Below are positions 9,321 through 17,777 of a stretch of 64,000 nucleotides of DNA, in pieces; position 1 is the first letter of the stretch, and each line of letters starts with the position of its first letter. Position numbers and translations under genes: made by a program. Source of the stretch: Agrococcus beijingensis (GTDB lineage Bacteria; Actinomycetota; Actinomycetes; Actinomycetales; Microbacteriaceae); assembly GCF_030758955.1 (NCBI RefSeq), contig NZ_CP132360.1, positions 1,051,673-1,115,672 on the forward strand. Reading direction: 5' to 3'. The notes under the pieces are model-generated. The model was not told where the DNA came from and did no database searches. It saw only the letters and a program-made list of their open reading frames with translations.

Positions 9321-10723
9321 TCCCGATCTGGCTCGGGCTCGGCGGGCAGTCGCTCGCCCGATCGTCGAGGGTCGGATGCGGTGCGCAGGCCGATCACGCC
9401 CGTCACGATGGTCGCGACCCCGTTGATGGCCACCAGCGCCATGGCGAGGTAGTGCCACCAGGGGCCGCGCTCGACGACGCCCAGCTGCTCGGGCACCAGC
9501 TGCACGGCGACGATGGCCGCTGCGGCGAGCAGCACCATGCCGATGCCGACGCCGATCGACAGCCGCGGCCGATCGAGCCACCAGCGCTCCATGCGCGCCC
9601 ACCGCCCGTCGCCGGTCGGGCGGGCGGCCAGGCGCATCGACGCGGCGACGGTGCGGCCGATCGACGCCGGCTCGCGCACCGTGGCCGCGGGTGCTGCTGC
9701 CGGCGCGAGCCGGCCCGAGGCGAGGGCGGCGAGCAGCTGCGGAGCCGCCACGGCGTCGGCCAGCCGGTCGGCCGTGACCGCCGGGAAGTCGTCGAGCCAG
9801 AGCTGCTCTAGCGCCGTGCGGTGCTCGTCGCCCAGGCCCAGCTCGGCCAGCAGCTCGTCGGGCACCGTCATGGGCGAGCGCACCCGCAGCCGGTCCTGCG
9901 CCCGCAGCGCCGCGGCCGCCGCGGGGTCGCGCGCGTCGTCCGGCACGATGCCGATTGGCCGCGTCTCCCACGCGAGCGCCCAGTCGGCCTGCATCGGCCC
10001 GAGCCGCTCACCCAGCGTGCGCCTGCGCCCGACGGGGCGGCGCAGCCACGCGAGCAGCTCGAGCCGGTCGTCGCGCTGGATCATCGCCACGACCGGTCGG
10101 AGGTCCTTCGTCCACTGCGGGAAGCTCGCGCCCTCGGTCACCACGATCGACCGCTCCGCCGCCGGCACCAGCGTGGTGCGGCCGCCGGCGCCGAGCGCGA
10201 GCTCGGGCAGTCGCGGCGCCAGACGATCGGCTGCCAGCGGCACGAGCGACGCGACGAGCGTCGGCGCCTCCAGCAGCGACGCCGACCTCGACTCCATCGC
10301 CAGCTCCGGGTCGAAGTCGAGCGGCACCGACATCGCCACGTCGCCCATCGGCTCGCCGGTCGCCGACAGCGCCGTCAGCTGCACCGCGGCGCCCAGCACG
10401 CGGCTCAGCCGAGCCGCGATCGTGTCGAGGGCGAGCCCGGCCTCGAGCCCCTCCTCGCCAGCCACCATGGCCAGGCCCGAGACGTCGGTCAGGATCGCGC
10501 CCGAGAGGATGCCGACGCTCTCGGCTGAGGCGTCGCGCAGCACCAGGCCCACCAGCCGCTCCGCCCGCAGCGCGGCGAGCAGCCGGTCGTGCGCGTCGTC
10601 GACCGGCAGCTGCAGCACGACCTCGAAGGGCGCGTGCGGCACCTCGGGGCCGGCCCAGCCGTCGTCGGGCCGGGCTTCGTCGGGACGGGCTTCGGCGGGA
10701 CGGGCGCCCTCGGGGTCGATCAT
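9317..10723 (-). CDS. Unknown protein with two C-terminal membrane segments
   Basis: 468 residues, not recognised. The first ~370 residues are soluble, rich in Ala, Leu, Arg and acidic residues, with no catalytic motif visible. They include repeated DxxA-type helical stretches and a SFPQWTKDLRPVV segment. Two hydrophobic segments follow near residues 395-420 and 430-455, then a short Arg/Glu tail; the bulk is probably cytoplasmic. It lies between rpsF and pcnA on the same strand, with 9 bases to the pcnA stop. Codon usage matches its neighbours, so it looks native rather than acquired. Confidence 0.75.
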   Translation of the reverse strand: MIDPEGARPAEARPDEARPDDGWAGPEVPHAPFEVVLQLPVDDAHDRLLAALRAERLVGLVLRDASAESVGILSGAILTDVSGLAMVAGEEGLEAGLALDTIAARLSRVLGAAVQLTALSATGEPMGDVAMSVPLDFDPELAMESRSASLLEAPTLVASLVPLAADRLAPRLPELALGAGGRTTLVPAAERSIVVTEGASFPQWTKDLRPVVAMIQRDDRLELLAWLRRPVGRRRTLGERLGPMQADWALAWETRPIGIVPDDARDPAAAAALRAQDRLRVRSPMTVPDELLAELGLGDEHRTALEQLWLDDFPAVTADRLADAVAAPQLLAALASGRLAPAAAPAATVREPASIGRTVAASMRLAARPTGDGRWARMERWWLDRPRLSIGVGIGMVLLAAAAIVAVQLVPEQLGVVERGPWWHYLAMALVAINGVATIVTGVIGLRTASDPRRSGERLPAEPEPDRD

Positions 10724-10732
10724 GCCCCGATG

Positions 10733-12175
10733 CTAGGCGCCGCGGGCGGCCCACCAGTCGCGCAGCACCGTCTCGGCGCGCTCGGCGCCGAGCGGGCCGT
10801 GCTCGAGCCGCTGCTCGAGCAGCATCCGGTAGGCCTCGCCCACCTCGCGGCCGGGCTGCAGGCCCAGGATCGCCATGATCTGCTCCCCGTCGAGGTCGGG
10901 ACGCACCGCATCCATCTCCTCCTGCTCGCGCAGCTCGGCGATGCGCTGCTCGAGGTCGTCGTAGGCGAAGTCGAGCCGCTCCGCCTTGCGCCGGTTGCGG
11001 GTCGTCACGTCGGAGCGCGTGAGGATGTGCAGCCGCTCGAGCAGCGGGCCTGCGTCGCGCACGTAGCGCCGCACGGCCGAGTCGGTCCAGGCCTGCTCGC
11101 CGTAGCCGTAGAAGCGCAGGTGCAGCTCGACCAGCCGCGCGACCGCCTTCACCGTGTCGTTGTCGAAGCGCAGCGCCTTCAGCCGCTGCCTCGCCAGCCG
11201 CGCGCCCACCAGGTCGTGCTGGTGGAAGGTGACCGTGCGGCCCTCGATGCGGCGCGTCGCCGGCTTGCCGATGTCATGGAGCAGCCCCGCGAGCCGCGAG
11301 ACCAGGTCTGGCGACGCATCCGGATTCCGCGACGCCTCGAGGTCGATGCCCTGCTGCAGCACGGTCAGCGAGTGCTCGTAGACGTCCTTGTGGTGCGCGT
11401 GCTCGTCGGCCTCGAGCCGCAGCGCCGGCACCTCGGGCAGCACCCGGTCGAGGATGCCCGTGTCGGTCAGCAGCCGCACGCCCGGCACCGGGCTGCGCGT
11501 CAGCAGCAGCTTCGTCAGCTCGTCGCGCACCCGCTCCGCGGAGATGTCGCGGATGCGCTCCGCGAGATCGGTCATGGCCGTCACGACCCGGGGTGCCACG
11601 TCGAAGCCCAGCTGGGCGGCGAAGCGCGCGGCGCGCATCATGCGCAGCGGGTCGTCGTCGAAGGAGCGCTCCGGCGCCATCGGGGTGTCGAGCACGCCCT
11701 GCAGCAGGTGCTCGAGACCGCCACCGACGTCGACGAGCTGCGGCACCGCATCCGTCGTGCCCCGACGGGGCGTGATGCGCAGCGCCAGCGCGTTCACGGT
11801 GAAGTCGCGCCGCTCGAGGTCGAGCTCGAGGCTGTCGCCGAACGCCACCTGCGGCTTGCGCGAGACGCCGTCGTACTGATCGGCGCGGTAGGTGGTGATC
11901 TCGATCGTCTCGCCGCCGATGCGCGCGGCGATGGTGCCGAACTCGCGGCCGACATCCCAGGTGGCGTCGGCGAGCGGCGACACGAGCGCCAGGATCTCGT
12001 CGGGGCGGGCGCTGGTGGTGAAGTCGAGGTCGGTCACCGGCCGGTCGAGGAACGCGTCGCGCACCGGTCCGCCCACGAGCGCCAGCTCGTGCCCCGCCGC
12101 CGCGAACGCGTCGGCGAGCGGCTTCGCAGGCGCCGACTCCACGAGCGCGTGCAGCCGCGCGGTCGCCTCCCCCAT
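10733..12175 (-). CDS. pcnA: CCA tRNA nucleotidyltransferase / poly(A) polymerase family
   Basis: 480 residues. The class II nucleotidyltransferase head carries LVGGPVRDAFL and the catalytic DLDF motif. The RRDFTVNALAL motif and the neck region (RSFDDDPLRMMRAARFAAQL) follow, then an HD domain with LLHDIGKPATRR. Adds or repairs the CCA end of tRNAs; the tRNA-Ala and tRNA-Leu genes in this window do not encode CCA. ATG 12175 (MGEATARL) is chosen; GTG codons 3 and 9 bases further upstream are possible. Matches the position of M. tuberculosis pcnA at the head of the murJ block. Confidence 0.95.
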   Translation of the reverse strand: MGEATARLHALVESAPAKPLADAFAAAGHELALVGGPVRDAFLDRPVTDLDFTTSARPDEILALVSPLADATWDVGREFGTIAARIGGETIEITTYRADQYDGVSRKPQVAFGDSLELDLERRDFTVNALALRITPRRGTTDAVPQLVDVGGGLEHLLQGVLDTPMAPERSFDDDPLRMMRAARFAAQLGFDVAPRVVTAMTDLAERIRDISAERVRDELTKLLLTRSPVPGVRLLTDTGILDRVLPEVPALRLEADEHAHHKDVYEHSLTVLQQGIDLEASRNPDASPDLVSRLAGLLHDIGKPATRRIEGRTVTFHQHDLVGARLARQRLKALRFDNDTVKAVARLVELHLRFYGYGEQAWTDSAVRRYVRDAGPLLERLHILTRSDVTTRNRRKAERLDFAYDDLEQRIAELREQEEMDAVRPDLDGEQIMAILGLQPGREVGEAYRMLLEQRLEHGPLGAERAETVLRDWWAARGA

Positions 12176-12258
12176 CACGTTCACGACCGACCATTGTGCC
12201 GCACCGCCCGCCGCCGTCCGGCGCCGGACCCGCGAGGCCCGCTCATGAAGGCAGTCTC

Positions 12259-12264
12259 TACACT
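12259..12264 (+). promoter_or_regulatory. -10 element of a probably leaderless transcript
   Basis: TACACT ends 6 bases before the ATG at 12271. Transcription would therefore start at or next to the start codon. No ribosome-binding sequence precedes that ATG, consistent with a leaderless mRNA. Confidence 0.5.
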
Positions 12265-12270
12265 GAGCGC

Positions 12271-14277
12271 ATGCTGTCGGCAGGTCGCCTGGCGCGACGG
12301 CGCGCGACAGCGTGCGCCGCCGCTGCTGTCGCGACGGCACTGCTCGCAGCCCCGCTCGCCGGCGCCGATCGGGCGCAGGCCGCCATCGCTCCGGCGAGCG
12401 ATGGGGAGCTCTCCATCGCACCCGTCGACCCGCTGCTCAGCGAGGGCGAGCGGCTCGTGCTCCAGGTGACGATCGACAACGCCTCGGCCACCGCCTCGCC
12501 CGCCACGACGGTCGACGTGCTGCTGACGACCGCTCCCATCGCCACCCGCTACGCCCTCACCCGCTGGTTCGACGGCCAGGCCATCGCCGCGAACCGCAGC
12601 ATCGCGACCGTCGAGCTGCCCGAGGTCGCTGCGCTCGAGCAGGAGACCGTCACGGTGACCGTCGAGGCGGATGCGCTGGGTCTCGACGGGACGCCGTGGG
12701 GCGCCTACGGGATCGCCGCGTCCGCGCCGAGCATGAGCGGGGCGACGAGCGTCGTCGTGCGCGACGAGCCGGGCGAGTCGAGCCCCACCAGGCTCGCGCT
12801 CGCCGCGCCCATCGACGCCCCGGTCGAGGAGAGCGGGCTGCTGGCTGCCGACGACCTGGCCGCCGCCACCGGGCCCCGCGGGCTCGCGCGCACCACGCTC
12901 GACGCCGCCCTGGCAGCCGGTGCGACGGTCGGCGTCGACCCCGCCTTCGGCGCGAGCGCCGCTGCGCTCGGCCAGGAGGCGCCGGCTGCCGCGAGCGCGT
13001 GGCTCGATGCCGCAGACACGCCCTCCGCCTACCCGCTGCTCTACGCCAACGCCGACCCGATCGCGCTGGTGCGCGCGGGCCTGTACCCGGTCGAGCCGCT
13101 CGGCATCCCGATCGCCGACGGCTCACCGCTCGCCCCCTCGGCCGGCGTGGTCGGCTCGCGCCGGCCCGTGATCGACGCCACCTCGGCCGTGATGAACCAG
13201 GACGACCTCGTTGCGCTCTCGGGCATCGGCACCGTGGTGCTGTCGACCGGCAACCTCGACGAGCAGATCGGCGGCCGCACCCCCGGCGCGCACATCGAGG
13301 TCGCCGGGGTCGAGGTGCTCGCCGCCGACGCCGAGGTGCAGCGCGCCGTGGGCGACGCCGCCTCCGCCGACGCCGTCGAGGCCTCCGAGGCGCGCGCCGA
13401 GCTCATGGCGCTGCTCGCGACGATCACCCGCGAGCGCCCCAGCGATCCACGCACGCTCGCCGCGGTGCTGCCTGCCACGACGCAGGGCGCGAGCATCGAG
13501 ACCCTCGCCGATCTCGCATCCGCCCGCTTCGTCGACACCGTCGGCATCGACGCGGCGCTCGAGGCCGAGTCCCGCCCCGCCGAGCTCTCGCCCCTCGAGG
13601 ACCCGTCGCGGGTCGAGGGGGCGGTCTTCGTGCAGCAGGCGCTCGCGCACGAGCAGGAGGTCGCGCGGGTCGCGAGCATCGTCGCCGACCCCTCGACGCT
13701 GCTCGCCGAGCTGCGGCTGTCGCTGCTGGCCGCGCTGCCCGACGCCGGCCGGCGGGTCACCGACGCCGACCGCGCCGCGATCGACGGCCTCGGCAGCGCC
13801 ATGACCGTGCTGCGCAACGGCGTGCAGATCGTCGGCGGAAGCGAGATCCAGGCGGTCGGCGAGCGCGTGCCGATGCCCATCACCATCACCAACCAGCTCG
13901 ACGAGGCTGCCGAGGTCGTGCTGACGGTGCGCGCGTCGAACGCGCTGATGACGGTGCGCGAGCCCAGCACCACGATCGTGGTGCCCGCGGGCAGCCAGCA
14001 GCGCGTGCAGGTGCCGGTCGACATCGTCGGCACCGGCACCGTGCTGCTCATCGCCCAGCTGCACACGCCCGACGGGGTGCCGCTCGGCCAGATCCAGACG
14101 CTGCGGGTCAGCGCGCAGCCGACGATCGAGGTGGCCGTAGCCTGGGTGCTCGGCAGCGCCATCGTGCTGCTGCTCGGGTTCGGCATCTGGCGCTCCGTGC
14201 GCAAGCGCAGGCTCGGCAAGGCGCATGGTGACCTCGACACCCCTGAGGAGCACCGCGAGCAGGGGGATCCCGAGTGA
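12271..14277 (+). CDS. DUF6049-type secreted and membrane-anchored protein
   Basis: 668 residues. A signal peptide (Arg-rich n-region, then AAAAVATALLAAPLAGADRAQAA) occupies the first ~38 residues. A large extracytoplasmic region with repeated beta-rich segments follows. One membrane segment near residues 633-655 (VAWVLGSAIVLLLGFGIW) leads to a short basic cytoplasmic tail, so topology is type I. Position between pcnA and murJ corresponds to M. tuberculosis Rv3909, whose function is unknown. The stop overlaps the murJ GTG by 4 bases, suggesting a shared role in envelope assembly. The Nudix gene found here in mycobacteria is missing. Confidence 0.8.
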   Translation: MLSAGRLARRRATACAAAAVATALLAAPLAGADRAQAAIAPASDGELSIAPVDPLLSEGERLVLQVTIDNASATASPATTVDVLLTTAPIATRYALTRWFDGQAIAANRSIATVELPEVAALEQETVTVTVEADALGLDGTPWGAYGIAASAPSMSGATSVVVRDEPGESSPTRLALAAPIDAPVEESGLLAADDLAAATGPRGLARTTLDAALAAGATVGVDPAFGASAAALGQEAPAAASAWLDAADTPSAYPLLYANADPIALVRAGLYPVEPLGIPIADGSPLAPSAGVVGSRRPVIDATSAVMNQDDLVALSGIGTVVLSTGNLDEQIGGRTPGAHIEVAGVEVLAADAEVQRAVGDAASADAVEASEARAELMALLATITRERPSDPRTLAAVLPATTQGASIETLADLASARFVDTVGIDAALEAESRPAELSPLEDPSRVEGAVFVQQALAHEQEVARVASIVADPSTLLAELRLSLLAALPDAGRRVTDADRAAIDGLGSAMTVLRNGVQIVGGSEIQAVGERVPMPITITNQLDEAAEVVLTVRASNALMTVREPSTTIVVPAGSQQRVQVPVDIVGTGTVLLIAQLHTPDGVPLGQIQTLRVSAQPTIEVAVAWVLGSAIVLLLGFGIWRSVRKRRLGKAHGDLDTPEEHREQGDPE

Positions 14278-15935
14278 GCACAGGCAAGGCGAGCGCGATC
14301 ATCGCAGCCGGCACGATGGTCTCGAGGCTGCTCGGGTTCGCCAAGATGGTGCTGCTCGCCGTCGCCATCGGCCAGTCGAGCTCGCTGGCCGCCGAGGCGT
14401 TCGGCATGGCGAACCAGCTGCCGAACAACGTCTACGCGCTCGTCGCCGGCGGCGTGATGAGCGCCGTGCTGGTGCCGCAGATCGTCAAGGCGTCGAGGGG
14501 CGCCGATGGCGGCGAGGCCTACGTCTCGAAGATCGTCACGCTCGGCGGCACCGTCTTCCTGCTGCTGACCGTGGTCGCGACGCTCCTCGCGCCGCAGCTC
14601 GTCGACATCTACGCGGTGAGCGCGGGCGCCGACGGCCGAGGCTTCGGCGCCGAGCAGCTCGACCTCGCCGTCGCGCTCGCCTACTGGTGCATGCCGCAGA
14701 TCCTCTTCTACGCGATCTACACGCTGCTCGGCGAGATCTACAACGCGCGCAGCCAGTTCGGTCCCTACACCTGGGCCCCGGTCGTCAACAACCTGGTGTC
14801 GATCGCCGGCCTCGGGCTGTTCATCCTGCTGTTCGGCAACGACAAGATCAACCGCCAGCTCGAGGTGTGGGACTGGGATCGCATCGCGCTGCTCGGCGCC
14901 GTCACGACCGGTGGTGTGGCCGTGCAGGCGATCGTGCTCGTGCTGTTCTTCCGCAAGACGGGGCTGAGGTTCACGCTCGACTTCCGCTGGCGAGGCGTCG
15001 GGCTCGGCGCGACGGGCATCGCCGCCAGCTGGCTGTTCGGCATCGTCATCATCGGCCAGATCAAGGGCATCGTGCAGTCGCGCGTCGCATCGCTGGGCGA
15101 GGGCGCCAACATCGCCACGATGCAGAACTCCTGGTACGTCTTCTCGCTGCCGCACTCGATCATCGCCGTCTCGATCGCGATCGCGTTCTTCACCCGCATG
15201 TCGCACCACGCCACCCGCGACGACCTCTCCGGCATCCGGCAGGACGTCTCGAGCGCGCTCCGCTCGGTGGGCATGCTCACGACCATCTCGGCGCTGGTGC
15301 TGGCCGTCGTCGCCGTGCCGTTCTCGCGCATCCTCGAGGGTGGGTTCGATCCGACCCTGGCGATGCCGTTCACCATCTGGGCGTTCCTGATCTGCCTGGT
15401 CGCCTTCAGCGCCGAGTTCGTGCTGCAGCGGGTCTTCTTCGCCCTCGGCGACACCCGCACGGCCTTCGTCTACGCGTGCGTGGGCATGTTCATCACCTTC
15501 GGGCTGCTCTGGTGGGCGTCGACGCTGCCCGGCAACTGGGTGATCGCCGGCACGGCGCTCGCCGTCTCGATCGCCAACCTCATCTCGTGCGCTGTCTGGC
15601 TCGTGCTCGTGCGCCGCAAGATCGGGCAGTTCGGCTTCAAGCTCATCGGCCTGCGGCACCTGCAGTACCTCGCCTACGGCCTCGTCGCGGCGGCCGGCGG
15701 CGTCGGTGCCACGTTCGCGCTCGGCGGCTACCGAGCCGATGGATTCGGCACGCAGTTCGTCTGGACGGCGATCCTCACCTGCGTCATCGCGGGCGCCGTG
15801 ATGGCCGTCATCTACTTCGGGCTGCTGTACATCACCCGCAACCCCGACTTCCGGTCGACGATCGACATCCTCGTCGCGAAGGTCAAGGGCGGCCGCCGCG
15901 AGGCCGACCCGGACCTCCCCAAGGAGCCCGTCTGA
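14274..15935 (+). CDS. murJ: Lipid II flippase MurJ (MviN family)
   Basis: 553 residues with about 14 membrane helices. The N-terminus (GTMVSRLLGFAKMVLLAVAIG ... AFGMANQLPNNVYALVAGGVMSAVLVP) is the MviN signature, including the conserved Arg in the central cavity. Flips lipid II for peptidoglycan synthesis. Unlike mycobacterial Rv3910 it ends soon after the membrane core (GGRREADPDLPKEPV) and lacks the pseudokinase domain that recruits FhaA. FhaA is nevertheless present near 60 kb. GTG start overlaps the upstream stop. Confidence 0.95.
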   Translation: MSTGKASAIIAAGTMVSRLLGFAKMVLLAVAIGQSSSLAAEAFGMANQLPNNVYALVAGGVMSAVLVPQIVKASRGADGGEAYVSKIVTLGGTVFLLLTVVATLLAPQLVDIYAVSAGADGRGFGAEQLDLAVALAYWCMPQILFYAIYTLLGEIYNARSQFGPYTWAPVVNNLVSIAGLGLFILLFGNDKINRQLEVWDWDRIALLGAVTTGGVAVQAIVLVLFFRKTGLRFTLDFRWRGVGLGATGIAASWLFGIVIIGQIKGIVQSRVASLGEGANIATMQNSWYVFSLPHSIIAVSIAIAFFTRMSHHATRDDLSGIRQDVSSALRSVGMLTTISALVLAVVAVPFSRILEGGFDPTLAMPFTIWAFLICLVAFSAEFVLQRVFFALGDTRTAFVYACVGMFITFGLLWWASTLPGNWVIAGTALAVSIANLISCAVWLVLVRRKIGQFGFKLIGLRHLQYLAYGLVAAAGGVGATFALGGYRADGFGTQFVWTAILTCVIAGAVMAVIYFGLLYITRNPDFRSTIDILVAKVKGGRREADPDLPKEPV

Positions 15936-16002
15936 TCCACCGACGATGCACATGCACGGCGTCTAGGGTGGGCGGCACCGCACTGCTCGGAGGGGGCATC
16001 GC

Positions 16003-16392
16003 ATGGCTGGCCAGCTCGTCCGCATCGCCGCGCCGCTGATCGTCGGTGCCGCCGCCGGCATCGGCGCCATCATCGGCGCATCGCTCGCCAGGGATCGCGC
16101 GCAGCTGCGCGAGATCGAGCCGCCCGGCCGTCCGCTCGCGTTCGAGGGCTGGTGGTCGTCGGATGCGTCGTCGTCGCTCGCGCACGCGCATCCGGCCGTG
16201 CTCATGGTCGATGCCACATCCGCCCGCGTCATCGACTCGTGGGACCGTCGCCGGCGCGCCCGTGTCGAGCATCCGGTGGTGCGGCGCACGCCGGAATGGC
16301 CCCGGGAGGGCGTCATCGTGGTCGATGCGGCCACCGGCGACCTGCTGACCGTGGTCAGCCCGGCGGGGCCGGCGGGAATGCCCGCCGCCTAG
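16003..16392 (+). CDS. Small membrane-anchored protein of unknown function
   Basis: 129 residues. One hydrophobic N-terminal helix (RIAAPLIVGAAAGIGAIIGASLA) precedes a soluble ~100-residue domain with no recognised family. ATG 16003 has a GGAGGGGG ribosome site about 7 bases upstream, and a TAGGGT -10-like sequence lies at 15963-15968. It occupies the murJ-trxB interval, where mycobacteria carry sigM and its anti-sigma gene, but no similarity to an anti-sigma factor is evident. Its last ~6 codons contain the trxB promoter. Confidence 0.65.
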   Translation: MAGQLVRIAAPLIVGAAAGIGAIIGASLARDRAQLREIEPPGRPLAFEGWWSSDASSSLAHAHPAVLMVDATSARVIDSWDRRRRARVEHPVVRRTPEWPREGVIVVDAATGDLLTVVSPAGPAGMPAA

Positions 16393-16400
16393 AATCGGTT
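16374..16400 (+). promoter_or_regulatory. SigR/SigH-type thiol-stress promoter of trxBA
   Basis: GGGAAT (16374-16379), exactly 18 bases, then GTT (16398-16400) matches the GGAAT-N18-GTT consensus of Streptomyces SigR and mycobacterial SigH. Those sigma factors drive trxBA there. A TAGAAT (16390-16395) in the spacer may also provide a housekeeping -10. Confidence 0.7.
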
Positions 16401-16433
16401 GTTCCGGACGCATCCCATCGAACAGGAGATCCT

Positions 16434-17408
16434 GTGCACGACGTCATCATCATCGGCTCCGGCCCCGCGGGCTTCACCGCCGCCATCTACGCGGCGCGCG
16501 CGAACCTGAAGCCGGTCGTCCTGGCCTCGAGCGTCGAGATGGGCGGCGACCTCATGACCACCACCGAGGTCGAGAACTTCCCCGGCTTCCCGAACGGCGT
16601 GCAGGGCCCCGAACTCATGTTCGCGATGCAGCAGCAGGCCGAGCGCTTCGGCGCCGACGTGCGCATGCAGGATGCCACCGAGCTCGAGCTCGACGGCGAC
16701 GTGAAGCGGGTGTACGTGGGCGACGAGGTGCTCGAGGCGCGCACCGTCATCTACGCGACGGGGTCGGCCTACCGCAAGCTCGGCATCGCCGGCGAGGAGC
16801 CCCTCTCTGGCCACGGCGTCTCCTGGTGCGCGACCTGCGACGGGTTCTTCTTCAAGCAGAAGCAGCTCATCGTGGTCGGCGGCGGCGACTCGGCCATGGA
16901 GGAGGCGACCTTCCTGACGAAGTTCGCCGACAAGGTCACCATCGTGCACCGCTCCGAGTCGTTCCGCGCCAGCGAGGTCATGCTCGACCGCGCCCGCGCC
17001 GACGAGAAGATCGAGTTCCTCATGAACGCGGTCGTCGAGGAGATCAACGGCTCCGAGATCAACGGCACGCAGCAGGTCAGTGGCGTCACGCTGCGCGACA
17101 CCACGTCGGGCCAGGTCTGGGAGATGCCGGTCGACGGCGTCTTCGTCGCGATCGGCTCCGACCCGCGCACGCACCTCGTGCACGGGAAGCTCGACTTCAC
17201 GCCTGAGGGCACGATCGCCGTCGAGGGCCGCTCGTCGCGCACCTCGGTGCCCGGTGTCTTCGCCGCCGGCGACGTCACCGACCCCATCTACCGCCAGGCC
17301 GTCACCGCCGCAGCGTCCGGCACGGTCGCCGCGCTCGACGCCCAGCACTACTTGGCCGCGTACGCCGTGCCGGCCCTCGTCACCAGCCCCGAGGAGGCAG
17401 CACTGTGA
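16434..17408 (+). CDS. trxB: Thioredoxin-disulfide reductase
   Basis: 324 residues. FAD-binding GSGPAGFTAAIYAAR begins at residue ~7. The redox pair is in WCATCDGFFF, NADPH binding is GGGDSAMEEATFL, and the second FAD motif is AAGDVTDPIYRQAV. Reduces thioredoxin with NADPH. GTG 16434 follows an AGGAGA ribosome site; the stop overlaps trxA by 4 bases. Driven from a SigR-type promoter, so it is probably induced by thiol oxidation. Confidence 0.97.
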   Translation: MHDVIIIGSGPAGFTAAIYAARANLKPVVLASSVEMGGDLMTTTEVENFPGFPNGVQGPELMFAMQQQAERFGADVRMQDATELELDGDVKRVYVGDEVLEARTVIYATGSAYRKLGIAGEEPLSGHGVSWCATCDGFFFKQKQLIVVGGGDSAMEEATFLTKFADKVTIVHRSESFRASEVMLDRARADEKIEFLMNAVVEEINGSEINGTQQVSGVTLRDTTSGQVWEMPVDGVFVAIGSDPRTHLVHGKLDFTPEGTIAVEGRSSRTSVPGVFAAGDVTDPIYRQAVTAAASGTVAALDAQHYLAAYAVPALVTSPEEAAL

Positions 17409-17716
17409 AGGAAGTCACCACCGCATCGTTCGAGCAGGACGTGCTGAAGTCCGACAAGCCCGTCGTCGTCGACTTCTGGGCCGCCTGGTGCGGTCCGTGC
17501 CGCGCGGTCAGCCCCATCCTGGAGGCGATCGACAACGAGACCGAGAAGCTCGACGTCGTCAAGGTGAACGTCGACCAGGAGCCCGAGCTCGCCATGCGCT
17601 ACAACATCACGTCGATCCCGGCGATGAAGGTCTTCCAGAACGGCGAGATCGTCAAGGAGATGATCGGCGCGCGCCCGAAGCCCGCCATCGAGCAGGAGCT
17701 CGCAGCGTTCCTGTGA
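17405..17716 (+). CDS. trxA: Thioredoxin
   Basis: 103 residues with the canonical WCGPC active site near residue 29-33 and the cis-proline stretch TSIPAMKVF. General protein disulfide reductant and partner of the adjacent TrxB. GTG start, translationally coupled (GTGA overlap). A strong hairpin terminator follows 14 bases after the stop. Confidence 0.97.
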   Translation: MKEVTTASFEQDVLKSDKPVVVDFWAAWCGPCRAVSPILEAIDNETEKLDVVKVNVDQEPELAMRYNITSIPAMKVFQNGEIVKEMIGARPKPAIEQELAAFL

Positions 17717-17730
17717 TCTGACCTGACACG

Positions 17731-17766
17731 AGAAGGGCCCGGTGGATGCGTCCACCGGGCCCTTCT
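17731..17766. terminator. Bidirectional terminator between trxA and parB
   Basis: A perfect 16-bp stem (17731-17746 with 17751-17766) with a 4-base loop separates the convergent trxA and parB genes. T-rich flanking on both sides is short, but the stem is very strong. Confidence 0.85.
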
Positions 17767-17777
17767 GCACGCATCGG

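Noticed and set aside
14274..15935. A pseudokinase domain fused to MurJ, as in mycobacteria
   Set aside because: The protein ends shortly after the last membrane helix; no kinase-like sequence follows.
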